Shown in pieces: positions 54,626-63,733 of a stretch of DNA of 64,000 nt. This DNA comes from Magnetospirillum sp. SS-4 (GTDB lineage Bacteria > Pseudomonadota > Alphaproteobacteria > Rhodospirillales > Magnetospirillaceae), in the NCBI RefSeq assembly GCF_902729425.1, contig NZ_CACVCH010000053.1:1-64000 (forward strand), given 5' to 3'. The position numbers and the translations under genes are program-made. The notes under the pieces are model-generated. The model saw only the letters and a list, made by a program, of their open reading frames with translations. It did not search any database and had not been told where the DNA came from. Within the stretch, counting starts at the first letter, position 1. Every line of letters begins with the position of its first letter.

Positions 54626-55841
54626 CGGACGAGGGGCGGCTCAGCACCTCCTCGTAGACCGCCATGGTGCGGGCGCACATGGTTTCCTTGCTGAAATTGG
54701 CGCGCACATGCTGGATGGCGATCTCCGCCATGCCGGCCCGTTCGTCGGCCGACAGCGCCAGGAACCGGTCCAGCGCCTGCGCCAGGGCGTGCGGGTCGCC
54801 GGGCGGGGTCAGCCAGCCGGTGCGGCCGGGCAGGACGGTCTCGCCGGTGGCGCCATGGGCGGTGGCGATCACCGGACGGCCCATGGCCTGGGCCTCGACG
54901 GCGACGCGGCCGAACGCCTCGGGATCGGTGGAGGCCGACACCACCGCGTCGGTCAGCATGTAGGCGGCCGGCATGTCGCCGCATTCGTCGGTCAGGTGGA
55001 CCACGTCGCCCAGGTCGCGGCGGCGCACCAGTTGCTCCAGTTCCTCGCGATAGCCGGTGCGGCCCTGGTCCGAGCCCACCAGCAGGCAGCGGATGTCGCG
55101 GCGGCCCAGCAGGGCCAGGGCCTCGATCAGTACCGACTGCCCCTTCCAGCGGGTCAGGCGCCCCGGCAGCATGATCACCCGATACCCGTCGGGCAGCCGC
55201 CATTTCTGCGCCAGTTGGATGATCCGTTCCGGACTGACGCGGGCCGGGTCGAAGCGGTTCATGTCGATGCCGCGATGCACCACCCGGATGCGGTCGGGGG
55301 CAAGGCCGTAGACCCGGCGGGCATGCTCGGCGATGAAGTCCGAGATGGCGATCACCCGTTCGCCCCGAGTCATGATGGCGTTGTAGCGGTTCTTCAGTCC
55401 GAACCAGCCCGAGGTGTTGTAGGTGCCGTGAAAGGTGGTGAGGAAGTGGCAGCCGGTGCGTTCGGCCGCCATCCAGGCGCTCCAGGCCGGCGCCCGCGAC
55501 CGGGCGTGCAGGATGTCGACCTTGCGGCCGGCGATGATCGCGGCCAGCCGGTCGGCGTTGCGGCGGATCACCAGCGGGTTCTTGCTGGCCAGCGGCAAGG
55601 TGATGTGTTCAGCCCCGACGCGGGTCAGTTCGCGGGTCATGGGGCCGCCCTCGGACGCGACCAGCGACGTCCAGCCGGCCTCGGCCAGGGCGGCGGCCAG
55701 ATCGACGGTGCCGCGCTCGACGCCGCCGGTCACCAGCGCCGGCAGCACCTGCAACACCACGGGAGCGGCGGCCGCTTCCGGAAGGGGTTGACGGGTGTCG
55801 TCCAAGGGCGCATCGATGGGAACGGCGTTATCCATGGGCAT
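54618..55841 (-). CDS. Glycosyltransferase family 4 (GT-B) protein
   Basis: The product is about 407 residues. The N-terminal half has QVLPALVTGGVERGTVDLA, the C-terminal half VIMLPGRLTRWKGQSVLIEA and the nucleotide-sugar site SASTDPEAFGRVAVEAQAMG, with the EAFG catalytic motif of GT4 enzymes. It transfers a sugar to LPS or a capsule-like glycan. The start is uncertain among ATG at 55841 and 55835 and a TTG at 55859. Its start lies only about 20 bases from the divergent hydrolase gene. Confidence 0.85.
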   Translation of the reverse strand: MPMDNAVPIDAPLDDTRQPLPEAAAAPVVLQVLPALVTGGVERGTVDLAAALAEAGWTSLVASEGGPMTRELTRVGAEHITLPLASKNPLVIRRNADRLAAIIAGRKVDILHARSRAPAWSAWMAAERTGCHFLTTFHGTYNTSGWFGLKNRYNAIMTRGERVIAISDFIAEHARRVYGLAPDRIRVVHRGIDMNRFDPARVSPERIIQLAQKWRLPDGYRVIMLPGRLTRWKGQSVLIEALALLGRRDIRCLLVGSDQGRTGYREELEQLVRRRDLGDVVHLTDECGDMPAAYMLTDAVVSASTDPEAFGRVAVEAQAMGRPVIATAHGATGETVLPGRTGWLTPPGDPHALAQALDRFLALSADERAGMAEIAIQHVRANFSKETMCARTMAVYEEVLSRPSSDG

Positions 55842-55862
55842 CGGGGAAAGGCATTTCAATCC

Positions 55863-56663
55863 ATGACGGCGGTCGAAAACGACGGGACTTCTCCCTTCGG
55901 GGGCGGGATATTATCACGCCCCGATGGCGCGACAATCGCATACCACGCCCTTGATGGCAAAAAGCCCGGAATCGTGTTCCTGCATGGCTATCATTCCGAT
56001 ATGACCGGCGGCAAGGCGCTGGCGTTGGAGACGCTGTGCCGCGACCAGGGCCGGGCCTTCCTGCGCTTCGACTATTTCGGCCATGGCCGGTCTTCCGGCG
56101 ACGTCCGGCACGGCACGGTCGGGCGTTGGGCCGCCGATGCGGTGGCGGTGCTGGACCAACTGACCGAAGGACCCCAGGTGCTGGTCGGTTCCAGCCTGGG
56201 CGGCTGGATTGCGCTGCTGACGGCGCTGGAACGCCCGCATCGGATGGCGGGGCTGGTGGGGATCGCCGCCGCTCCCGACTTCACCGAGGATCTGATGTGG
56301 CAGGATTTCTCGTTCGAGCAGCGGCGCGAGCTGATGGAGCGGGGCGAGATCAGCCTGCCCAATTGCTACGACCCCGGCCAGCCCTGGCGGGTCCATCGCG
56401 TCCTGATCGAGGATGGGCGCAATCATCTGCTGCTGCGCGATTCCATCAATCTCGGTTGCCCGGTGCGCCTGATCCACGGCCAGCAGGATGCCGACGTGCC
56501 GTGGCGCACCGCCTTGCAGATCGCCGATTGCCTCGCCTCGGACGATGTCGAGGTGGTGCTGGTCAAGGATGGCGATCATCGGCTGTCGCGCGATCAGGAT
56601 ATCGGGCGGATGACGCGGGTGGTCAGCAGCCTGTTGGACGTGGCCGGGGAAATTCCAGGATGA
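55863..56663 (+). CDS. Alpha/beta hydrolase (ABHD10-like serine hydrolase)
   Basis: The 266-residue protein has the oxyanion region FLHGYHSDMTG, the nucleophile elbow GSSLGGW, and the acid/base residues in GQQDADVPW and DGDHRLS. It resembles small acyl-protein thioesterase-type hydrolases such as ABHD10. Substrate unknown. Its stop overlaps the next gene (ATGA at 56660-56663), so the two are coupled. The divergent start is only about 20 bases from the glycosyltransferase gene, leaving little room for separate promoters. Confidence 0.83.
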   Translation: MTAVENDGTSPFGGGILSRPDGATIAYHALDGKKPGIVFLHGYHSDMTGGKALALETLCRDQGRAFLRFDYFGHGRSSGDVRHGTVGRWAADAVAVLDQLTEGPQVLVGSSLGGWIALLTALERPHRMAGLVGIAAAPDFTEDLMWQDFSFEQRRELMERGEISLPNCYDPGQPWRVHRVLIEDGRNHLLLRDSINLGCPVRLIHGQQDADVPWRTALQIADCLASDDVEVVLVKDGDHRLSRDQDIGRMTRVVSSLLDVAGEIPG

Positions 56664-57721
56664 CAGCCAACCGATCCGTCGACCGGGACAAATCGGCCGG
56701 TGAGCATGTCCAGGCCGGAAACGGCCGGCATGACGATCTCGACGCCCTGACCGGCCTGGGGCGCGCCTTGGCGGCGGCGGGTGAAATCCCGGGAGCCGTC
56801 GAGGCCTTTCACAAGGCGATCCTGATCCTGCTTGATGCGGCGATGTTTCCGCAGGCGAAGCGGCTTATCGACGAGGCAAGGTCAAGCGGCGTCGATCATC
56901 CCGCTTTCGACGATTACAAGGAGGCGGTGGATTCGGCTCCCGTGTTCTTTGGGTTTCAGGGAACGCACGCCCCGGAACGCCAAGTCTACATGAGCGCCGC
57001 CGTTCACATGCTCGGCACCGCCGGCCGTCCCATTTCCATTCTTGAGATTGGAACCTACATGGGGGCGTCCATGATCACCTGGGCCAGGGCGATCGAGCGT
57101 TTCAGCGGCGGAATTGGTGAAATCTACTGTCTCGACCCATGGGACGGCGCCGATTCCGCCCAGTATGACGATCACATGGCCGAGGATATTCAAAGCGGGC
57201 TGGCCTACCGGGTGTTTCAGAACGCCACGAGATTTGTCGGTGACGGCATAAAGGTTACCGAGCTTCGCGGGTTCAGCGATGATATCCTTCCAACATTGGC
57301 GGGAATGACCTTCGACATAATCTATGTGGATGGATGCCATCTTCATCCGGAAGTGCTTAATGACTTGCGATCGGCTGATGCATTGCTGTCCATCGGCGGC
57401 TTCATGTGCGGCGACGACCTCGAGGTACAGCTTCATGAGCTTGATCGCGAACTGGTCGAGGCCAATGCCCGCAACGATTTCGTCCTGGTGGACGGGGGCG
57501 GGGGGCTGGGATTTCATCCCGGCGTGACCCTTGGGGTCGGGACGTTTTTCGGACCGGTCAGCGCGTTTGGCGGTTTCTGGATCATGCGGAAAACGGCCGA
57601 AGGGTACCGGCCCGTCCAGATGCGGGGAAAGGGGCTGCTGCCGTATCATTGGCCCCAGGAATTCGTGGAACAGGCCCGGCGCGCCGTTGTCGACGCGGGT
57701 CTGCTCCACGAGATTTTGTAG
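56660..57721 (+). CDS. Class I SAM-dependent methyltransferase-like protein (Methyltransf_24 type)
   Basis: The 353-residue product has an N-terminal helical region of about 90 residues, possibly TPR-like, then a Rossmann-type SAM fold: ILEIGTYMGASMITWARA, YCLDPWDG, FDIIYVDGCHLHPEVLNDL and GGFMCGDD. Methyltransf_24 enzymes often act in glycan or secondary-metabolite pathways. The middle of the gene (about 57180-57420) is clearly AT-richer than its neighbours, with codons such as ATA and TTA-like endings, a sign of recent acquisition. It follows the hydrolase by overlap. Confidence 0.75.
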   Translation: MTANRSVDRDKSAGEHVQAGNGRHDDLDALTGLGRALAAAGEIPGAVEAFHKAILILLDAAMFPQAKRLIDEARSSGVDHPAFDDYKEAVDSAPVFFGFQGTHAPERQVYMSAAVHMLGTAGRPISILEIGTYMGASMITWARAIERFSGGIGEIYCLDPWDGADSAQYDDHMAEDIQSGLAYRVFQNATRFVGDGIKVTELRGFSDDILPTLAGMTFDIIYVDGCHLHPEVLNDLRSADALLSIGGFMCGDDLEVQLHELDRELVEANARNDFVLVDGGGGLGFHPGVTLGVGTFFGPVSAFGGFWIMRKTAEGYRPVQMRGKGLLPYHWPQEFVEQARRAVVDAGLLHEIL

Positions 57722-57783
57722 CCTGTCCTGGCGCGCTCCGCTGTCGGAAGCCGGCCGCGCCGCATCGCGTTGGAAAGACCGAC

Positions 57784-58206
57784 ATGCACCATCGCCTTGG
57801 CCCATCCGCCGCCCTGCTCGCCGCCTTGCTGGGGCTGGGCGGATGCAGTTTCATCAGTCCCGACGCCACCGCCGAGGCGCTGAGGAGCAATGCCGACCGG
57901 CGCGTCAGCTTCCGCGTTCCCGTCTCGCCGGCCAATGCCTGCCCCAAGGCGGCCCGCATGCTGATGTGGTGCGCCGGCGGTCCCAGCTTCCACTATCGCT
58001 GCAACATCTCGCCGGATGGCGGCAAGGCCGAACTGACCGGGGTTCTGGAGGCCGTCTACCGCACCGAATTCTTCATGGTGACCGATTTCGTCAGGGATTC
58101 CGGGGGCTCCGTCGCCACCGTCCACCAGCGCGACGGCGTTCTGATCTATGATTACGCGGCGCGGATCGAACGCTATCTCACCAATCCCGATTGCCAGCCG
58201 CGCTGA
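57784..58206 (+). CDS. Predicted lipoprotein of unknown function
   Basis: The 140-residue protein has a signal peptide with lipobox LLGLGGC and should be anchored in the outer or inner membrane. The mature domain has several Cys residues (PANACPKAARMLMWCAGG, HYRCNIS, NPDCQPR) that could form disulphides. No family was recognised. It is a single gene, ending just before the cspA terminator. Confidence 0.7.
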   Translation: MHHRLGPSAALLAALLGLGGCSFISPDATAEALRSNADRRVSFRVPVSPANACPKAARMLMWCAGGPSFHYRCNISPDGGKAELTGVLEAVYRTEFFMVTDFVRDSGGSVATVHQRDGVLIYDYAARIERYLTNPDCQPR

Positions 58207-58214
58207 CCGGTTTC

Positions 58215-58250
58215 CCAAAAGAAAAGGGCCGGCAGCGTCGCTGCCGGCCC
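58215..58250 (-). terminator. Rho-independent terminator of cspA
   Basis: An 11-bp perfect stem (58226-58236 with 58240-58250, 3-base loop) is followed on the minus strand by TTTTCTTTT. It lies 18 bases after the cspA stop, and also past the convergent lipoprotein gene. Confidence 0.8.
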
Positions 58251-58268
58251 CCTTCGCGTCCGCAGGCC

Positions 58269-58478
58269 TTAGAGGGCCTTCAGATTGACCGCCGAGGTCT
58301 TGCCCTTGCGGGGGTCGCGCTCTTCCTCGAAGGCGACCTTCTGGCCTTCCTTGAGGCCGCCGAGACCGGCGCGCTCGACCGCGGAGATGTGGACGAAAAC
58401 GTCGGCGCCGCCGTTATCCGGGGCGATGAAGCCGTAACCCTTGGTACCATTGAACCACTTGACAGTGCCGTTCGGCAT
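58269..58478 (-). CDS. cspA: Cold shock protein
   Basis: The 69-residue protein is one cold-shock domain with RNP1 KGYGFI and RNP2 VFVHI. It binds single-stranded RNA and DNA and loosens RNA structure. GGAG 8 bases upstream of the ATG is a good ribosome binding site. A 9-bp hairpin lies 25 bases upstream in the leader, and a strong terminator follows. Confidence 0.95.
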   Translation of the reverse strand: MPNGTVKWFNGTKGYGFIAPDNGGADVFVHISAVERAGLGGLKEGQKVAFEEERDPRKGKTSAVNLKAL

Positions 58479-58502
58479 TTGATGTCTCCAAAGATGAGCG
58501 TG

Positions 58503-58526
58503 GCGCGACGCGCCAATGCGTCGCGC
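58503..58526 (-). promoter_or_regulatory. Hairpin in the cspA leader
   Basis: GCGCGACGC (58503-58511) and GCGTCGCGC (58518-58526) form a perfect 9-bp stem with a 6-base loop, just upstream of the cspA ribosome binding site. Cold-shock leaders often refold with temperature; this one is a candidate, untested. The rest of the 131-base gap up to 58609 shows no gene. Confidence 0.4.
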
Positions 58527-58609
58527 ATCAAGTGCCGTGCGACCGAGTCGTTTACCAAGGCAGTGATGGCCTCACTCTTCACTCTTGGCCGGGTGAATGC
58601 AAGCAAAAC

Positions 58610-60010
58610 CTACACTCGCCCGGTTCGAATCACCTCGGCGAACCACTTGTAGCTGTCCTTGGGGGTGCGTTTCAGGGTGTCGTAATCAACCCTGACGATG
58701 CCAAAGCGCTTGGACAGGCCGAAGGCCCACTCGAAATTGTCCAGCAGCGACCACGCCAGATAGCCGGTGACGTTGCAGCCGTCCTTCAGCGCCCGCGCCA
58801 CCTCGGAAACGTGGTCCTTCAGGAAGGTGACCCGGTCGGCATCGTGCACCTGGCCGTCGGGCGAGACCACGTCGTCATAGGCGGCGCCGTTCTCGGCGAT
58901 GAACACCGGCGGATTGCCGTAGAGTTCCTTGAACTCGCGCAGCAGGTCATAGAGCCCGTCGGGCTGGACCGGCCAGCCCATGGCGGTCCAGCGGTCGCAA
59001 TGGGCGTCGCCCCAGAACACGTCGAAGGGCCGGCCCTCCTCGTGCTTCATGGTCATGCGGGAATAATAGTTGATGCCCAGCAGGTCGAGGGGGAACCGGA
59101 TGGCCTCCAGATCGCCCGGCTTGACGATATGGGCCATCTTGTCGGCCAGCACGTCGGGAATGGCGCCCCGCATCACCCCGTCCAGCGGCACCCGGTTCCA
59201 CACCGCGTCCCAGCGGATGGCGGCGGCGCGGTTCTTCGGGTCGTCGTCCTGGGACCGGCAGGGCTGGAGATTGATGACGGTGCCGAGCGTCGCCTTGGGG
59301 AATTCGGCCCGGATGGCGCGCAGCGCCGCGCCCTGGGCCAGATTCTGGTGGTGCAGCGCCTTCAGGATGCCGTCCTCGCCCAGGGTGTAGCCGGGGGCGT
59401 GCTCGCCGATGCCATAGCCGATGATGGCGACCACGTTGGGTTCGTTCAGCATGAACCAGTCCTTGACGCGGTCGCCCAGTCGCCGGCTGGCGATGGCGGC
59501 GTATTCGGCGAAGGGGCCGACGATCTCGCGCCCCTGCCAGCCGCCCTTGTCCTCCAGCGGCTGCGGCAGGTCCCAGTGATACAGGCAGGCCATGGGGCGG
59601 ATGCCGGCCTCCAGGATCTTGTCCACCAGCCGGTCGTAGAAATCGAGGCCCTTGGGATTGACCGCCCCGGTTCCGGCGGGGACGATGCGCGGCCACGCCA
59701 GCGAGAAGCGATAGGCGTTGAAGCCCGCCGCCTTCATCAGGGCGATGTCCTCGGGATAGCGGTGGTAGTGGTCGCAGGCGACCTTGGCGCTGCTGCCGTC
59801 CTGGATGCGGCCCTGGGCGGTGAAGGTGTCCCAGATGGTCATGCCGCGCCCGTCCTCGTCATAGGCGCCCTCGATCTGGTAGGCGGCGGTGGAGGCGCCC
59901 CACAGGAAATCCTTGGGGAACTGGCGGGGAGCCGCCTTGGTGTCGGCGGTCTTGCTGGCGATGGTCATGGCGGCGACTCCGGCTAGAAGCTGGCGGCGGG
60001 AAACGGTCAT
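58610..60010 (-). CDS. GH1 beta-glucosidase with a twin-arginine signal
   Basis: The 466-residue enzyme has the GH1 acid/base motif FMLNEPN and the nucleophile motif FIAENGAAYDD, with NYYSRMTM and WSLLDNFEWAFG near the end. It hydrolyses beta-glucosides. Its N-terminus reads TVSRRQLLAGVAAM, a twin-arginine (Tat) signal, so it should be exported folded to the periplasm, unusual for bacterial GH1 enzymes that are mostly cytosolic. It overlaps the acylphosphatase stop (ATGA, 60007-60010). Confidence 0.88.
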   Translation of the reverse strand: MTVSRRQLLAGVAAMTIASKTADTKAAPRQFPKDFLWGASTAAYQIEGAYDEDGRGMTIWDTFTAQGRIQDGSSAKVACDHYHRYPEDIALMKAAGFNAYRFSLAWPRIVPAGTGAVNPKGLDFYDRLVDKILEAGIRPMACLYHWDLPQPLEDKGGWQGREIVGPFAEYAAIASRRLGDRVKDWFMLNEPNVVAIIGYGIGEHAPGYTLGEDGILKALHHQNLAQGAALRAIRAEFPKATLGTVINLQPCRSQDDDPKNRAAAIRWDAVWNRVPLDGVMRGAIPDVLADKMAHIVKPGDLEAIRFPLDLLGINYYSRMTMKHEEGRPFDVFWGDAHCDRWTAMGWPVQPDGLYDLLREFKELYGNPPVFIAENGAAYDDVVSPDGQVHDADRVTFLKDHVSEVARALKDGCNVTGYLAWSLLDNFEWAFGLSKRFGIVRVDYDTLKRTPKDSYKWFAEVIRTGRV

Positions 60011-60291
60011 TGGGTGGGGCGCTGGTGAAAGCCGTGGCCGACCGCGTCGGCCGAGGGCTCGATGGTGACGCGGGAGACGGCGGCGGCGGTGGGGCCGTGG
60101 CGGCAGGCGGCGACCATGTCGTCGACGGTGACGGCGGGGCCGTGGAACACCGCCTCGACGCTGCCGTCGGCGCGGTTGCGCACCCAGCCGGCCAAGCCGC
60201 GGGCGGCGGCCTGCTCGATGGTCCAGCCGCGATACCATACCCCCTGGACCCGGCCCTCGATCACCACGCGAACGGTCTTGACCTCGCTCAC
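60007..60291 (-). CDS. acyP: Acylphosphatase
   Basis: The 94-residue protein has the phosphate loop GRVQGVWYRGW, whose Arg is catalytic, and the Asn in GWVRN. It hydrolyses acyl phosphates. It is directly upstream of the beta-glucosidase gene and overlaps it by 4 bases. The tail after residue 85 is longer than usual. Confidence 0.92.
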   Translation of the reverse strand: MSEVKTVRVVIEGRVQGVWYRGWTIEQAAARGLAGWVRNRADGSVEAVFHGPAVTVDDMVAACRHGPTAAAVSRVTIEPSADAVGHGFHQRPTQ

Positions 60292-60331
60292 CTTAAGCCC
60301 CCGCTTGAAAGCCCGTGCTCCATATTAGGGC

Positions 60332-60361
60332 TTGCAATGTCGAGGGGGGAGTCCGTATTTT
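60332..60361 (+). promoter_or_regulatory. Promoter of the 4.5S RNA gene
   Basis: TTGCAA (60332-60337) and TATTTT (60356-60361) are separated by 18 bases. Transcription would begin close to 60367, exactly where the SRP RNA sequence starts. Confidence 0.6.
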
Positions 60362-60365
60362 CCCG

Positions 60366-60467
60366 GCGGGAGATCGGCGGCGGACGGACCCGTCGCCAAC
60401 CCGGTCAGGTCCGGAAGGAAGCAGCCGTAACGATTTCCGGTCCGGGTCGCCGTCCGGTCTCCCACCT
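60366..60467 (+). ncRNA. ffs: Signal recognition particle RNA (4.5S RNA)
   Basis: The region contains the universal SRP RNA core GGTCAGGTCCGGAAGGAAGC at 60403-60422, followed by AGCC. The ends pair (GGGAGA at 60368-60373 with TCTCCC at 60458-60463), as in the single-hairpin bacterial small SRP RNA of about 100 bases. It binds Ffh to target membrane proteins. The gene lies in the gap between acyP and the DUF484 gene, and its promoter is visible upstream. Confidence 0.93.
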
Positions 60468-60478
60468 TCATCCCCGCA

Positions 60479-61198
60479 TCAGGTCTGACTGACGAAGCGC
60501 AGCACGCTGCGTTCGACCACGCGCGCCAGGAAGGTGATCAGTTCGGTGGCCTGGCCGGCATGGAAGGTGCGGCCATTGCGCGAGCCCAGGGCCATCAGGC
60601 CGTCCGGGCAGGGGCCGCCGGGCGACAGCCGCACCACCGCCGACGACTGCACCAGGGCGGCGCCGTCGGCGAACAGGGCGGGGTCGCCGGGCATTTCCTC
60701 GGTCAGGGCGCAGTCGCGGTCATGGCCCCCCATGGTGCGGGCCACCATGCCGGCGGGCAGGGTGACGAGGCCGGGGGCCACCAGCCGGGGCAGCGGTTCG
60801 CAGGCGGGCTCGAAGCATAAGGTGGCCACGTCCACGTCCAGCAGCGCCGGCAGATCGTCACCGATGGTTTCCGCCAGTTCGGCCAGGGTGTCGGCCGACA
60901 GGATGGCCAGCACCGCCTTGTGGGTGCGGGTCTGGATGGACATGTTGCTGCGGCTGGTGTGAATCAGGCTTTCGGCGGTGCCCCTCACCCGGTCGACCTC
61001 GTCGCGCAGGCGCTCGATCATGAATACCTGCATGTCGAGGATGCCATCGTCCCCGGCCCAGCGGGACGGCGGCGACAGGCTGAGCAGCAGATCGGGGTGG
61101 CGCACCAGAAAATCGGGATGGGCGTGAAGATAGGCCGCCACCTGCCGTTCGTCGGGCAGGATCACCGGCACTGCTGCTTCGTCGCGCTTGCGCGCCAT
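60479..61198 (-). CDS. DUF484 family (GAF-like) protein
   Basis: The 239-residue protein has the DUF484 order: an N-terminal YLHAHPDFLVRHPDLL motif and a short helix, then a GAF-like domain ending in ALGSRNGRTFHAG and LARVVERSVLRF. The function is unknown; in gammaproteobacteria it is often near xerC. AAGGTGA 6 bases before the ATG at 61198 supports the start over a GTG at 61207. It is convergent with the SRP RNA gene and divergent from priA. Confidence 0.85.
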   Translation of the reverse strand: MARKRDEAAVPVILPDERQVAAYLHAHPDFLVRHPDLLLSLSPPSRWAGDDGILDMQVFMIERLRDEVDRVRGTAESLIHTSRSNMSIQTRTHKAVLAILSADTLAELAETIGDDLPALLDVDVATLCFEPACEPLPRLVAPGLVTLPAGMVARTMGGHDRDCALTEEMPGDPALFADGAALVQSSAVVRLSPGGPCPDGLMALGSRNGRTFHAGQATELITFLARVVERSVLRFVSQT

Positions 61199-61277
61199 GC
61201 GGATCACCTTCGTCGGGAAAACGTTCCGGGGAACGGAGTTCGGTTGCGCGGGGGCTTGGTTTCTTGGACTTTAGCTT

Positions 61278-63479
61278 ATGTCCTCCGAGTCCTCCACTTC
61301 AACCCCTCCGTTTCTCGCGCCTGGTGACCGGGTGGCGGTGTTGCTGCCGCTGCCCCTGGCCGGGGCCTATGATTATCGTGTCGGCGACGAAGCGCTCGGC
61401 CCCGGCGACATCGTGATGGTGCCGCTGGGCCGGCGCGAGGCCATCGGCGTGGTGTGGGGCCGGGGCGGCGGCGACGTGGCGGAATCCAGGCTGCGCCCGG
61501 TGATCCGCAAGCTGGAGGCGCCGCCCCTGCCGGCGGCCAGCCGCGCCCTGGTGGATTGGGTGGCCGGCTATACCCTGGCGCCCGCCGGGGCGGTGCTGAA
61601 GATGTGCGTCAGCGTGCCCTCGGCGCTGGAACCGGCCAGGGGGCAGGCGATGCTGCGCCGCTGCGCCGCTCCGCCCCCTTTCAAGGAGACCGCCGCCCGC
61701 CGCCGGGTGCTGGAGACGGCGGCCCGCCTGCCGCCCATGGCGGCCGCCGACCTGGCCCGCGAGGCCGGGACGGGGCCGGCGGTGATCAAGGGCCTGCTGG
61801 AGGCCGGCGCGCTGGAATGCGTCGAGATGCCGCGTCCGGCGCTGTTCCCGCCGCCGGACCTCTCGCGCCCCGCCGCCCTGCTGTCGCCGGATCAGCGCGC
61901 TGCCGCCGATGCGCTGGTGGCGGCGGTGGCGGGCGGCTTCTCGGTGTCGCTGGTCGACGGCGTCACCGGCTCGGGCAAGACCGAGGTCTATTTCGAGGCG
62001 CTGGCCGCCGCCCTGGCCAAGGGAACCCAGGTGCTGGTGCTGCTGCCGGAAATCGCCCTGTCGGCCCAGTGGCTGGAACGCTTCCGGCAACGGTTCGGCG
62101 TTCCCCCCGCCGAGTGGCATTCCGAACTGGGCGATGCCCGGCGCCGCGATACCTGGCGGGCGGTGGCCCGGGGCGAGGCCCGGGTGGTGGTCGGCGCCCG
62201 CTCGGCCCTGTTCCTGCCCTATCCCCGCCTGGGCCTCATCGTGGTGGACGAGGAGCACGACCAGGCCTTCAAGCAGGAGGAGGGCGTCTGCTACCACGCC
62301 CGCGACATGGCGGTGGTCCGCGCCCGCCTAGGGAGCATCCCGGTGGTCCTGGCCTCGGCGACGCCGTCGCTGGAAAGCGTCGCCAACGTGGAGGCCGGCC
62401 GCTATCGCCGGCTGCATCTGCCCGATCGCCATGCCGGGGCGGTGATGCCCGAGATCAGGGCCATCGACCTGCGCCGCCACCCGCCGCCCCGGGGACGCTG
62501 GCTGAGCCCGCTGCTGGTCAATGCCCTGGAAGGGGCGCTGGCGGCCGGCGAACAGGGCATGCTCTACCTCAACCGGCGCGGCTATGCGCCGCTGACCCTG
62601 TGCCGGGGCTGTGGCCACCGGCTGCAATGTCCCCACTGCACCGCCTGGCTGGTGGAACACCGTTCGGCCGGCCGCCTAGTCTGTCATCATTGCGGCTATC
62701 ATATCCGCCTGCCGAAGAAGTGCCCGCATTGCGAGGCGGAGGACAGTTTCGCCGCCTGCGGTCCCGGCGTCGAGCGCATCGCCGAGGAAGCCGCCCTGCT
62801 GTTCCCCGCCGCCCGGCTGGCGGTGATGACCTCGGACACCTGTTCCGGTCCCCGGGCGGCCTCCGAATTCGTCCGCGCGGTGGCCGGGGGCGAAATCGAC
62901 CTGCTGGTCGGCACCCAGATCGTCGCCAAGGGGTATCACTTCCCCATGCTGACGGTGGTCGGCGTGGTCGATGCCGACCTGGGGCTGGAGGGCGGCGACC
63001 TCAGGGCCGGCGAGCGCACCCATCAATTATTGTCGCAGGTGGCCGGCCGCGCCGGCCGCGCCGAGCGCCCGGGCCGCGTGCTGCTTCAGACCTGGCAGCC
63101 CGAGCATCCGGTGATCCGGGCGCTGGAGGGGGGCGACCGCGACGGCTTCATGGCCCGCGAGGCCGAACTCCGCCGGGACGCCGCCATGCCGCCGTTCGGA
63201 CGGCTGGCCGCCGTGATCGTCTCCGGCCCCGACGCCGGGGTGCTGGACGGCTTCGCCGTCCGGATGGCGCGCCTCGCGCCCAGGGGGGGCGGCATTCATG
63301 TCCTGGGGCCGGCCCCGGCCCCCATGGCGCTGCTGCGCGGCCGCCATCGCCGCCGCTTCCTGGTCAAGGCGCCGCGCGGAACCGGTCTCCAGGCGTTGTT
63401 GCGCGACTGGCTGGCCGCGATGGAGCCGCCCTCCGGCGTCCGGGTGCAGGTGGACGTGGACCCCTACAGTTTTTTCTGA
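61278..63479 (+). CDS. priA: Primosomal protein N' (replication restart helicase)
   Basis: The 733-residue helicase has Walker [10 protein letters not shown], the DEEH motif ([10 protein letters not shown]), four Cys pairs in the middle (CRGCGH, CPHC, CHHCGY, CPHCEAE) that bind two zinc ions, and the RAGRAERPG block. It restarts stalled forks by loading DnaB. The start is the ATG at 61278, with SD not obvious. It lies upstream of the ATP synthase genes, a common alphaproteobacterial order. Confidence 0.95.
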   Translation: MSSESSTSTPPFLAPGDRVAVLLPLPLAGAYDYRVGDEALGPGDIVMVPLGRREAIGVVWGRGGGDVAESRLRPVIRKLEAPPLPAASRALVDWVAGYTLAPAGAVLKMCVSVPSALEPARGQAMLRRCAAPPPFKETAARRRVLETAARLPPMAAADLAREAGTGPAVIKGLLEAGALECVEMPRPALFPPPDLSRPAALLSPDQRAAADALVAAVAGGFSVSLVDGVTGSGKTEVYFEALAAALAKGTQVLVLLPEIALSAQWLERFRQRFGVPPAEWHSELGDARRRDTWRAVARGEARVVVGARSALFLPYPRLGLIVVDEEHDQAFKQEEGVCYHARDMAVVRARLGSIPVVLASATPSLESVANVEAGRYRRLHLPDRHAGAVMPEIRAIDLRRHPPPRGRWLSPLLVNALEGALAAGEQGMLYLNRRGYAPLTLCRGCGHRLQCPHCTAWLVEHRSAGRLVCHHCGYHIRLPKKCPHCEAEDSFAACGPGVERIAEEAALLFPAARLAVMTSDTCSGPRAASEFVRAVAGGEIDLLVGTQIVAKGYHFPMLTVVGVVDADLGLEGGDLRAGERTHQLLSQVAGRAGRAERPGRVLLQTWQPEHPVIRALEGGDRDGFMAREAELRRDAAMPPFGRLAAVIVSGPDAGVLDGFAVRMARLAPRGGGIHVLGPAPAPMALLRGRHRRRFLVKAPRGTGLQALLRDWLAAMEPPSGVRVQVDVDPYSFF

Positions 63480-63603
63480 ACCGCTGTCGCGGGGAGGCGG
63501 GTAGGTGGACAGGCCGTCCGCCGTCGCCGTCCGGAGCCGGTTCGGGCGGCATTTTCGGCATTGCTGATATTTCATTCCCTCCCCCGAATGGGCAGGAGTC
63601 GTC

Positions 63604-63632
63604 TTGCAACGCAAAACCCGATGTGCTAGTTA
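63604..63632 (+). promoter_or_regulatory. Candidate promoter of the ATP synthase operon
   Basis: TTGCAA (63604-63609) and TAGTTA (63627-63632) are separated by 17 bases, a good sigma-70 fit. They lie in the 254-base gap between priA and atpH, which holds no gene that I can see. Confidence 0.55.
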
Positions 63633-63642
63633 ACCGACGCGC

Positions 63643-63663
63643 GATCAGGGGGACTTCCTGATC
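63643..63663 (+). repeat. Inverted repeat in the atp leader
   Basis: GATCAGG (63643-63649) and CCTGATC (63657-63663) are perfect 7-bp arms with a 7-base loop, directly after the candidate -10 box. In the transcript it would be a 5' hairpin that may stabilise the atp mRNA; as DNA it could also be an operator. Confidence 0.45.
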
Positions 63664-63733
63664 AGCGCTGGAATATTTTTGTGCTTCAATAGGTTACGGC
63701 CGCCGGTTCGACCCGATTCAAGGACTTGCCCAG

